Positions 26,457 through 37,823 of a DNA stretch of 64,000 bases are shown one piece after another; the first letter of the stretch is position 1; every line of letters starts with the position of its first letter. This stretch comes from Symsagittifera roscoffensis (Eukaryota; Xenacoelomorpha; Acoela; Convolutidae). The position numbers were made by a program, and so were the translations under genes. Under the pieces are notes generated by a model that saw only the letters and a program-made list of their open reading frames with translations, was not told the DNA's origin and made no database searches. The stretch covers positions 58,600,338 through 58,664,337 of the forward strand of contig NC_087064.1 in the NCBI RefSeq assembly GCF_963678635.1. The letters are read 5' to 3'.

Positions 26457-29400
26457 ATCACTATACCAAGAAACACAAGAACGCAACTGACCACAACGCT
26501 TAGGCATATTTAACGAACAGTGAGGCCGAACCAAAAGTGCGTAACCTGGCAAGTTGCAATTCTGGACGATTTGTTTTGATGGATCACGAGTATGAGTAGA
26601 GGATGACAGATCAGATGATGGGTTGCACTATGAGTTGAGAACGACGGATCAGTCCAGGCTTACATTCGACGGCATCCACGTTGACAATTTGGAAGGGCAA
26701 GCCGGGATAAACTATGTGTTCCAGGAACAATTGGACGTACCTAAGTCGAGCTAACTAATACAGGGGTCTTGAGTGCCGAAGAACTAATGAATGAGCCATC
26801 TCTATCTTTGCGCTTCCTATTCTGAAGACGCGTCTGGGATCAGTCCTAGCGGTAACACAAACAGCACGCAGCTCGCGTAATCAAGAACAGAGATCAGATG
26901 TGATAGAAAGACTGGGAAAAAGTGCCGCTAGGAGGACAAAACATCCAAGACGCAGACTGGGTCCAATTAATGAAACCGAAACTTCTCGACTTTCTAGATC
27001 TGAGACGCTGGTGAATAAATTGAAAAGGAGGATCTATTGAAACTGAATCTTCAAGTGGTCAGATTTGCTTTGGAAGCTTAGCGAAATCCGAACGGTGTAT
27101 TTTTGTCGGCCAAGGGATTATACAAGTATGAAGGAGTAGACTGGCTGATGGCAGCCGAAGTTGTTTTCAGCTCAACGACCGCATTTAAACTGTCCGATCT
27201 TGAGGGACTGCCGTCGTGTAACACCATGAGTCTGTTCAATTCCCCAAACACTGCAGGACGTGAGGGTAAAACATGATGATCAAAGAGGAGACGAGAAGCC
27301 AGAAAGATTCTCAAAAAAGAGAGCCCCCAACGGACAACATGAGAAAAATACCAAGCAAGAGAGAAACCCGCGTGCTCACGTCAAGGAAGAGAGAGCGTAT
27401 CCAAAGTAAGTGGAACAGAATGTTGACATGCAGCGTTACGGCGACTGGAAAATCAAGATATTTAAAAGGAACAAGGAGGAATTGCCAGCGTGGTAAATAC
27501 AATGTGCCCCAAAAATATGTCCAGGAATCCGGACTCTGAAGAACTGCGATGGTAAGAAAGGTTAGTCTGCCTATTGACAGCAATTTGGCACAAAAGTCAA
27601 TACTATGTGCTAAAGATCTGCGTTAGACCAATAAATGCGAGAAAGCACCTGGCTGCAGCGCGTAGGAAGAATGAAGGAACCGCAACCGTGAGGTGAAACA
27701 AATCGCTCGTAACCTGGCAAGCTGCAATGCTGGACGATGTGTGTTGATTGATGTGGAATATGAGCTGAGGACGACGGATCAGCCCAGGTTTACAGTCGAT
27801 GGCATCCCTTTTCACACTGTAGAAGGGCAAGCCTGCATAAACCATGTGTTCCAGGAATCATTGGACGTACTGGATATCCAGCCTTTTGATACAGGGGCCT
27901 TGATTGCTGAAGAAACAACGAATGTGCCATCTCTACTTTTCTGCCTCCTAGTCTGAAGACGCGTCTGGGATCAGTTCCAGCAGTAACACAAACATACGGA
28001 GCTCGCGTTATCAAAAACAGAGATCAAACGTGATGGAAAGACAGGCCGCTAGGAGAACAATATATCCAAGACGCAGACTGGGTGCAGTTAATCAAACCGA
28101 AACGCCTCTTAATTCCAGGTCTGAGACGCCGGTGACTAGAGCAGAGAGGCGCCCGGATCGTGGCTCGCTAATGTGGTAAAGACCAAAACCTTCTTTATGG
28201 CACATCTACAAGCGGGATCTAATGAAATGTAATCTTAAAATGATCAGCTTTGCTTTGGACGCTGCGTGAATGCTGGATGGTGCGAACTGTTCGGTCAATG
28301 GAATACACTCGGTTGGTGGAGTAGATTGGCTGATGGCTTCTCAAATCAATTTTTGCTCAATTACCGCATTAAAACTAGCCTACCTTGAGGGACTGTCTTC
28401 GAAGAACACGATGGGGCCAGTCAATGCCCGAACACTGCAGGACCTGAGCGTAAAACATGAAGAAATGAAAAGGCAGGAAGATTCTTAGAGAAGATAGACC
28501 CAGCAGACAACATGCGAAATTTCGAAGATGTCGAATATTTCGGAGAGAATGTGTGACGCAACGTAGGCGGCATGTTACTACTCGCCAATTTGTGCCTAGT
28601 CAAAAGGGCTGATCCTCTGGTATTGATTAGGGGATTCAGTGAATTTTCGAAAAACTTCCTGAGCCCGAAATGACAGCCCTAATTTTTCAATAATTTTTTC
28701 CGTGATAGTAAGGGAGAAATAGAAAGGGAACACGTCGAATCATACCCAAAAGTGTGAAAGCTTAAGCCCTATGACAAAACAAACGGAAATTTGACACAAA
28801 TCACTGGACATTTTCCGTATATCAAAGAGTGAAGAAGGATACGGAAGACTGGAAAGACTTCGGGAAACTGCCCGAGGAAAAAATAGAATATACTCTTATC
28901 GGAAGACTCTTACTCGGAGCAGACTCCGAAGTCACGCCCCAAGATTGAGAGCACGTGAAACTAACAAAAGAATAGCGGCGAGCTTCCCGATACGATGGAT
29001 CAGTGTTTTTTTGGACAAAACGCTGCCGTGTTTCAAAATACGAAGTTTGCTCTTTTGGAAGAGTCAACGAGGAACAGGAAGAGCAATGCTGCCGCTCTCA
29101 ATCTGGGAAAACTCGAGCAGTAGTGGGCTAATTTGAACATCGCGCCACCTATACTCACGGGAAAAATTAATCTGCTGAAAGCTGCGATATTCGTTTTGAA
29201 CGTCAGGTCGGAGTTTCTAGTGACAGAAAGGTTGCTGACTAGAGATGCTCTAGCACACTTTAGCGGTGAAGAAATAGTTGTAGGGCATGACGGACACGAA
29301 GACAAATCGGCCGGTGAACTTATAGTGCCCAAATTTCCTACGGAAGAGATTGATGTTGAGCAACAGGGCCCTTCAGGATCAGAGACAGGTAATGATCAAT

Positions 29401-31304
29401 GAGAGGCCACAGAACAAGAGGAGGACTGAATAGAAGAACCGATAGACGAGGATCAAAAAGGAAAGGATGGTGAGGACAAAGCATCGTTGGGCAAAGAATG
29501 GAGCTTGAATATTAAGTTTTCAGTTTTTTGGAGCAAGCAGAGACAATGTCAAGAACGACAGAGCCACTGGCACCTCCTTCAGCTTTTATGAATGCATTTC
29601 TTAACTTGCCCGATTGTGGCTCTCCTGGTAATGTCGCAGCAACAACAAAAAATTGTCAACCGAATTACCTCGATTGAGGAAAATAGGGAACGCAGCCAGA
29701 GTAGCTCTCCTACGAACCTTGCCTGTAGACGAATCGGAAATACATTCTTGTGAATCAGAAAACTTGACTGGCTGTGGATTGAACCAAGTGGCGTTCATGG
29801 AAGTGGTCTGCTCAGTAAAATGTTGGAATAGATTAAAACCCTTCGAACAATGAAAACATAAGTGGCTGCTACTTTGATGACAAGCAAGCAGTTTTGCTAA
29901 GATTCTGATTGTCTAGAAGATCAAAAAAAAATACAATGCATGTCAACAAGTCTAGTTAGGACTTAGACTGAAAAAAAACTGACTGCACCTTCCGTCAGAC
30001 AGGAGAGTGGATTTTGGATTGGGATTCTCGGATGAAGAACAAATATGATGGTTGTTTGGGAACTGATTAGGTGATCATGGTGTCCAAAACCTAACGCTCA
30101 CGCCATATTGCGACTGACGCGAGAAATTTGAAGAGAAATGAAGGCTCATTGTAACCTTTGAGAGCTGAACACTATGAAAAACCTGATGAAGGCAGCCTCT
30201 GAGATCAATCGAGAGAACACTATCAATTTGCCTGGTTGGGGACCGGAAGACTGGATAGAGCCTGGTTGCTCTCTGGCACAAGTTTGCAGCTTAAAAAATA
30301 ATAAGCGTGGAGGTCTCAACTGCACAAAGAATCTCGCCAAAAAAGCAGGAACAATTGATGGTTTTGTTCAGAAACCTAACGATGGAAACGATGATGTAGA
30401 CAGACCTGATTGCAGATTGTCATGAAGGAACTCAAGTGAATATTGTGACAACACTGGGAGTCTACAGCATTGATGGTTCTCTAGAGTCACTGCTGAATCT
30501 AAAACAACAAGATGTGATGGTCACAGCGATCAGTGTATACGCGTTTCCGGGCGTATTACAGAATGAAAAAGCGTATATTGGAAGAAAAAGGGAAGCCATT
30601 GAAGTGGAAATGAAACTCAATCAAAGTGAAGCGTACCATAGATCATCAGATGTTCGATAAGGGGTTCAAGCGTGACTCATATATGCCAAAGCGCAGTACA
30701 CTTTGTAGCAGTGGATATGAAAAGCACCACAACTTCAGTAGAACAACCATTCTCCATATTAAAGTGTGTGAGACTTGCATGGATATCAGAAAGATATTAC
30801 GAGTTGCTCTGTAAAAAAATCACCGCAGTTCCTGGAAGAACCAAGCATGAACTGTAATTGATACTTTGAAAGAAGCATAGAAAAGTGTACCCATCAGAAT
30901 GCAGTGACCAACGCTGCGAAGAGAACTTTGAAAACAGATGATTGTTACGGCAGAGAATAAGAAATTTGTTGAAAGAGATCCTAGAAAAAAGTGAGAATTT
31001 GCCTCAACAACAGCTTCTGAAGGAATAGAGAACACAGAGTGGAAGAGCAGAGTTGTTGGAGGACTGCCTCCAACAGCGTATGGATGGCCTTGACGTGCCG
31101 ATGGACACCAAGACCAAAAGAGTCGATATCAAAAGAGAAAAAGACTTGGAGTATTACAGCTGGATGCAAGCAAGAAGCAAAGACGGTTTGAAGAAAAGAA
31201 AAGTTTTTGAACTTCTCAACGGCAAAGAAAAAAACAGATGCAAAGAGATTTCAACAATGAGCAAGAAAGAAAATGTCAAAATTTTTGATAACTTTGGATC
31301 CTAA
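26457..31304 (+). pseudogene. Second-ORF relic, third unit
   Basis: Collinear with 868-7,065 of the first unit, with the internal tandem duplication and the same large deletion. It also has a private deletion at about 29,818 removing the equal of 4,230-5,530, and a small one near 30,890. The tail runs into gag at about 31,304 with the family-wide join. Confidence 0.82.
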
Positions 31305-31719
31305 TTCAGCTTCAACAGTTCACGGCATGAAGACACAATGCATCCCATTTTGGAGGACGGCTCTTCCGACCAGTTTTTTACAGCCAGATTGATTAACACG
31401 GCTTCGATTGGGATGCAACATTCTAGTGACTTCCTGACAACAGCCAATTCTGACGCGCATGCTGAAGCGACTACAGTCACCAAGCTAGGGGCTACACTGG
31501 GAGATTGGAGACGGAGTACGAAAGATCTTCGAGACAGATAGAAGCAGGCGCGAGTTTCAACTAGCACCAAACTGCCTGTTACAATTAAGGTTACACCACA
31601 ACTCTTGACTCCATTGGTCGATGACGGGGTTTCAATGGAGGAAGCCCTGACTATGATCATGGTTAGGATGGTTGAGCAACAGGAACAGATTTCCAACAAG
31701 ATGAATGAACCAGAGAGCT

Positions 31720-31750
<31 letters not shown>

Positions 31751-31768
31751 GTGAGAGAGAGAGAGAGA

Positions 31769-31807
<39 letters not shown>

Positions 31808-33810
31808 GTCGGTTCACATTGAGAGAGAGGGTTGCGAGAGGAGATTCATCGCAATAAATGAGAAGTCAATGAGGAGCGCTTGAAAAAGAGAACGGATGAA
31901 AGTTCGGCCAGAGTCTTATCACGAATGACACGAGAGGCCAAGCAAAAGGAGCGACGGTTGAAAGATGATATGGAGCAACTTAGGAGTCAACAAGAGCTGA
32001 CTCTTCGGACTCTCGATACTAGGATAGATGCAATGATGGAAAGAGGCACTCAAGCCATAATGGATAGATTAGATGGTCTATGGGGAACTGGGAGTGGATC
32101 GAGAAACAAAGGAGAACAATTGAGAGAGGTGGGCAGAGAGCCAAAAGTGAACATCAGTGAATCCTCAAATATGGGAAGATCAAAAGGATCCACAAGAGGA
32201 AGGGATAACCCATCAAATAAAGCCACCGGGAGTCACAAGCTAATGAAATCAACGAATATTCACAAGGAGCTGCACTTGCAGCGTGCGAGCATCAAATAAT
32301 TTCTCCAAACGAGGAACCTACGCCGGAGGGAGAGTGATTCCTCAGGGTGGAATCAATCCAACCAGGGAAGAGCTCAACCTAGAGGCCTTGGGAGAAGGGG
32401 ACGTTCCAGAGCCTCAAATGACTGATACTCACAATCAGACGGGTTGTTCGCGGGATACGACGGCAATAGCGACAGTGTTTGAATCTCTAAACAGATCGTT
32501 GGAGACGTTTCTCGCAATTTTGTCCAGGCCAAATGAGCGTAGCAAAAAACTTAAAGTGTGTTCAAGAAACCGAGGTGTTATAAGGACAAATCCGACGTTT
32601 GTATAGATACTGGGATAGAAATCATGAAACAGCATTTCGAAGAGGAAGACTAATTGAAAGACATGAAAGCAAAACGCTAACCAACAATTTAGAAGGGACG
32701 GCCCTGAACTGCGTGATGGCGAAGAAACAATATCAAAGGGACACTACTGAGAAGACTTTAGAAATACTGTTGAACTAGTTCGGCTCGCGATGATGCGCTT
32801 CGAAAAACAAAAACAATTTGAAGAAGATGCCAAAACAAGTTCTTGGATGACCTGGAAATGATAAATAGGCGAGCCAACCGGACGAACCAAACAGTAGATT
32901 GAACCTGGCGGCAGCTTCAAAATTCATCGATTGAGTGAAAAGCGACGAACTCAGGACTATGTTAGCGACCCATTACACAACTCTCTCAAACAATGCACCA
33001 ACACCGGAAGAGCTGTGACTGAAATCCAAGGAACATTTGTTGCTGAAGCCTCCAATGAAGTCAAGTTTTTACAAAAAAAATTATGGCAATTTTAATAATG
33101 GATTGGTACAAGCCTAGTGTTGACATGGACAAGAGACTCTTTTGGGCGAACTGCAGTTCCACGGATCATCATGTATCCGTTTGTCGAATCTATAAAAAAG
33201 GGATGAAGCCAATCGGTTTTGGCCTTGAAGATGAAGTTGCGTCGGAAATCGACCATGAATATTTCATGAGAAGAATAATAGAAAAACTCGGCTCCACGTT
33301 TTCTTTTGCAACCTGCAGGATCATTTTAAATTGGGTTGTCCACTGTTTTAGGATGCGGTGGTAGATGTCAAACATTCCGGGTATGAAGAGGCTTCGTCAG
33401 GCGTTAAGGCTAGCAAGGCACGTTTGATGAGCCAGGCGGAATCTCGGAGGAAAAAGAAACTGCAATAATTGGCCAGGAAGAAAATGCAAGCCGTAGTGAA
33501 GAAAACGATCAGAATGGAACCCGAGGCCTTTGCTCAGGTTTTTAAAACTATTAAGAAGCGGCCAGAGATGCCTTGAAAAAGACAACCAGAGAAGCGAAAC
33601 AGAACAGAAAGTCCTGCTCAAACTGGAGAATGAGAGGACTAAGGATCAACTCAATGCCTCTGAGGCATCCGCAGTGGAAGAAACAAAGGCACCAAAGAAC
33701 TTGAACATTAAATTGAATGTGATCACTGGGCAGACATTTGATACGGTGTCTCAGGGCAGCAAGATACATACGATAATCTCGGTGGCGGGAAATCCTTTAA
33801 TTAGGAATTA
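31305..33810 (+). pseudogene. gag relic, third unit
   Basis: This matches 7,066-9,590. The best open pieces are 31,880-32,299 (coiled coil and following region), 32,283-32,606 and 33,083-33,364 (zinc-knuckle region). It is broken by the same frameshifts as the first unit plus a few private ones. Confidence 0.85.
31720..31805 (+). repeat. (GA)n microsatellite in gag relic
   Basis: GA run with GT and GG interruptions at the homologous gag position. Confidence 0.95.
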
Positions 33811-35282
33811 AAGTGAACTCTCGGATATCACCACGATGCATCTGGGCATTAAGGCGGATCATCATCTGAGACGAAAAGAAACCACGCACTAAAACGAAGG
33901 CTGTGCGAGACTTGGTAATGATAGGTGGATACCGGACCATGAAACTCAACGGGCGTTGCGTGGAAGTCTACGAGCCACATCAACTGATGCTTAGAGTGCG
34001 GATGGGATTAGCGTTTATACTTAGACTTATGTCACGATAGACAATGATCAAATAGGAAAGATATATTTGGTTCAAGAAGAGTTGAAGGTCCGCAGGATTG
34101 GTCATGACGCCTTGATGGAAGAAGATCTGGTGCACATTGGATACGAAGCAGGGAAGGTAATAGGAGTCACAAGACTCCTAGGCACAGGAGCGGCATTCAG
34201 AGTGATTCTGATAGAAAAAAAAATTGGGAAAGGAAATGTTTTACCAGTGAAGACCTGATATTCACGAACTTAAGACTAGCAGCCGCCAATCGCAGAGCCA
34301 TCAATGTGGCAGGGAGAACTCTAATAACAGTCCTCCAGATGAAAGGACGGAACCTCTGGATGGATTTTCTTGTGATAGAGAACCTGGATGAATGGGATCA
34401 ATTCATCATAAGGCTTGATTTTGTCAGGATTTCCGAGAAGACGACTAATCATAGTAATGGACTGATAAAAATAAAAAACCCAAACAGGAATTATGTTAAA
34501 CGGCCAATAAATCGGCTTAAATTAAATGAGAATATAATGCTATTTTTTAGACAGAAAGTTAAAATTACACCCTAGGAAGTTATTGTTTGCGTTTTTTAGG
34601 ATGAGAAATTTAAATCCATTGCGCGATAATCAGCAGATTATCTTGGTACCGACCCCAAGATTCAAGTCAGTGGTTTTAGGCCGGAGCTATCCGTCACGCG
34701 AATGTGTGTTTGCATTGTTGAAGACACTATAACCAACGGTTTCATTCCAACGTGGAAGGAACCTTTTATACGCTTCTGGTTTCAAAAAAAATTGATGAAT
34801 TGAATTCTTCTAATACGTTATTTTCGATAAAACCTGAAACAGATGACAGCTTGCCGAGCTGCTCAAGTTTTCCGAAAAGGTCATCATCATATGAGTTAGA
34901 GTCTAAAAACCTGGTTCTACCAGAGATAGAGCATTAAGAGGTAAGATAGCGGAGAGAGAGTTTGAGATGCTAAAGGGAGTTTTAAAATAGGAACGTAGAC
35001 GTTTTTTCAAAACAAAAAGCTGATATTGGTTGTTTTATATTTGTCGAGCACGAGATAGAACTAGAAGAAGGTGCCGAGGCGCATGGCAACGCATAAATAG
35101 GAGGCGTGCCGAGTAGAGCTAAAAATGCTGCTCGAGTGCGACATGATAGAACCCTTGAAGTCACCTTCGGCATGTGGGGTCCTCATGGCCAAGAAGAATA
35201 AAAGGGACCTGAGAATCTGCTGCAACTTTTGTTACTTAAACGCGGTGACTGTAAGGGACCTGTACCCAAAACCACGCATAAG
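33811..35282 (+). pseudogene. Protease to RT N-terminal relic, third unit
   Basis: This matches 9,591-11,062. The protease Asp is Gly at 34,181. A short deletion lies near 35,077, where the other copies carry extra sequence after GGTGCCG. It ends at the inverted turnaround at about 35,283. Confidence 0.82.
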
Positions 35283-35930
35283 TCTAAGTATAAACGCTAA
35301 TCCCATCCGCACTCTAAGCATCAGTTGATGTGGCTCGTAGACTTCCACGCAACGCCCGTTGAGTTTCATGGTCCGGTATCCACCTATCATTACCAAGTCT
35401 CGCACAGCCTTCGTTTTAGTGCGTGGTTTCTTTTCGTCTCAGATTATGATCCGCCTTATTGCCCAGATGCATCATGGTGATCTCCGAGAGTTCACTTTAA
35501 TTCCTAACTAACTGATTTCCCGCCACCGAGATTATCGTCTGTATCTTGCTGCCCTGAGACACCGTATCAAATGTCTGCCCAGTGATCACATTCAATTTCA
35601 TGTTCAAGTTCTTTGGTGCGTTTGTTTCTTCCACTGCGGATGCCTCAGAGGCATTGAGTTGATCCTTAGTCCTCTCATTCTCCAGTTTGAGCAGGACTTT
35701 CTGTTTTGTTTCTCTTCTCTGGTTGTCTTTTTCAAGCATCTCTAGCCGCTTCTTAATAGTTTTAAAAACATGAGCCAAGGCCTCGGGTTCCATTCTGATC
35801 GTTTTCTCCACTACGGCTTGCATTTTCTTCCTGGCCTTAACGCCTGACGAAGCCTCTTCATACCCGAATGTTTTACATCCACCACCGCATCCTAAAACAG
35901 TGGACAACCCAAATGAAAATGATCCGCCTT
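35283..35930 (-). pseudogene. Inverted protease and gag C-terminal relic
   Basis: The minus strand matches about 42,420-43,130. The minus-strand open piece 35,497-35,907 keeps the TGQTFDTVSQGSKIQ..ISVAGNQ match to gag-protease sequence near 42,850-42,920. Unlike the blocks at 11,063 and 20,361 it keeps the full stretch between the two charged regions. It jumps at about 35,930 to a more upstream gag segment. Confidence 0.8.
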
Positions 35931-36768
35931 ATGGTCCGGTAGGTTTGTGGGGTCAGGATTTTCCAGTATCTATACATATGTCAGATTTGTCCTTATAACA
36001 CCTCGGTTTCTTGAACACACTTTAAGTTTTTTGCTACGCTCATTTGTCCTGGACAAAATTGCGAGAAACGTCTCCAACGATCTGTTTAGAGATTCAAACA
36101 CTGTCGCTATTGCCGTCGTATCCCGCGAACATCCCGTCTGATTGTGATTATCAGTCATTTGAGGCTCTGGAACGTCCCCTTCTCCCAAGGCCGCTAGGTT
36201 GAGCTCTTCCCTGGTTGGATTGATTCCACCCTGAGGAATCACTCTCCCACCGGCGTAGGTTCCTCGTTTGGAGCAATTGTTTGATGCTCGCACGCTGCAA
36301 GTGCAGTTCCTTGTGAATATTCGTTGATTTCATTAGCTTGTGACTCCCGGTGGCTTTAGTTGATGGGTTATCCCTTCCTCTTGTGGATCCTTTTGATCTT
36401 CTCATATTTGAGGATTCACTGAAGTTCACTTTTGGCTCTCTGCCCACCTCTCTCAATTGTTCTCCTTTGTTTCTCGATCCACTCCCAGTTCCCCATAGAC
36501 CATCTAATCTATCCATTATGGCTTGAGTGCCTCTTTCCATCATTGCATCTATCCTAGTATCGAGAGTCCGAAGAGTCAGCTCGTGTTGACTCCTAAGTTG
36601 CTCCATATCATCTTTCAACCGTTACTCCTTTTGCTTGGCCTCTCGTGTCATTCGTGATAAGATTCTGGCCGAACTTTCATCCGTTCTCTTTTTCAAGCGC
36701 TCCTCATTGACTTGCCGTTTATTGCGATGAATCTCCTCTCGCAACCCTCTCTCTCAATGTGAACCCAC

Positions 36769-36858
<90 letters not shown>

Positions 36859-36920
36859 AGCTCTCTGGTTCATTTATCTTGTTGGAAATCTGTTCCTGTT
36901 GCTCAACCATCCTAAACATG
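35931..36920 (-). pseudogene. Inverted gag N-terminal and coiled-coil relic
   Basis: Minus-strand open pieces 36,151-36,618 and 35,970-36,293 match the gag coiled coil and adjacent region. The capsid and first zinc knuckle are deleted at the 35,930 join. The block ends near 36,920, where plus-strand RT sequence begins. Confidence 0.82.
36771..36859 (-). repeat. (CT)n microsatellite in inverted gag relic
   Basis: CT run with CA, TT and CC interruptions, at the homologous gag position. Confidence 0.95.
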
Positions 36921-37293
36921 ATCATTAAGAGATAAGAAAGCGGAGAGAGAGCTTGAGATGCTAAAGGGAGTTTTTAAATAGGAACGTAGACGTTTTTTCA
37001 AAACAAAAAGCTGATATTGGTTGTTTTATATTTGTCGAGCACGAGATAGAACTAGAAGAAGGTGCCGTCCCCCATAGGGAAGGAGCGAGTTGCATGGCAC
37101 CGCATAAATAGGAGGCGTGCCGAGTAGAGCTAAAAATGCTGCTCGAGTGCGACATGATAGAACCCTTGAAGTCACCTTCGGCATGTGGGGTCCTCATGGC
37201 CAAGAAGAAAAAAAGGGACCTGAGAATCTGCTGCAACTTTTGTTACTTAAACGCGGTGACTATAAGGGACCTGTACCCAAAACCACGCATAAG
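36921..37293 (+). pseudogene. RT N-terminal relic
   Basis: A short plus-strand copy of the equal of 10,690-11,062. It abuts gag on the left without the protease and ends at the same inverted turnaround on the right. Confidence 0.8.
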
Positions 37294-37823
37294 TCTAAGT
37301 ATAAACGCTAATCCCATCCGCACTCTAAGCATCAGTTGATGTGGCTCGTAGACTTCCACGTAACGTCCGTTGAGTTTCATGGTCCGGTATCCACCTATCA
37401 TTACCAAATCTCGCACAGTCTTCGTTTTAGTGCGTGGTTTCTTTTTGTCTCAGATTATGATCCGCCTTATTGCCCAGATGCATCATGGTGATCACCGAGA
37501 GTTCACTTTAATTCCTAACTAACTGATTTCCCGCCACCGAGATTATCGTCTGTATCTTGCTGCCCTGAGACACCGTATCAAATGTCTGCCCAGTGATCAC
37601 ATTCAATTTCATGTTCAAGTTCTTTGGTGCGTTTGTTTCTTCCACTGCGGATGCCTCAGAGGCATTGAGTTGATCCTTAGTCCTCTCATTCTCCAGTTTG
37701 AGCAGGACTTTCTGTTCTGTTTCTCTTCTCTGGTTGTCCTTTTCAAGGCATCTCTAGCCGCTTCCTAATAGTTTTAAAAACATGAGCCAAGGCCTCGGGT
37801 TCCATTCTGATCGTTTTCTCCAC
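37294..37823 (-). pseudogene. Inverted protease and gag C-terminal relic, interrupted by the younger element
   Basis: The minus-strand match to 35,283-35,815 stops at CTCCAC. In the sister copy the next bases are TACGGCTTGC; here they are TGTTTTTTGAG. This is where the better preserved element was inserted into the array. Confidence 0.8.

Larger units (their letters stand above)
1..37823. repeat. Array of decayed, inverted and tandem fragments of the giant Ty3/gypsy family
   Basis: Blocks of degenerate retroelement sequence alternate in strand and recur with near identity. Plus-strand 868-3,420 recurs at 16,330-18,886 and 26,457-29,010. Minus-strand 11,063-15,440 recurs at 20,361-24,725. Minus pol-linker 1-867 recurs at about 25,607-26,456. 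All copies carry the same stops, deletions and joins, so amplification came after inactivation. The period between the first two units is about 15.5 kb. Compared with the element at 37,824 onward, the array holds gag, protease, RT, RNase H, linker and second-ORF sequence; I found no integrase, macro or LTR sequence. Block boundaries are my own alignments by eye and are good to about 10-50 bp. Confidence 0.88.
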
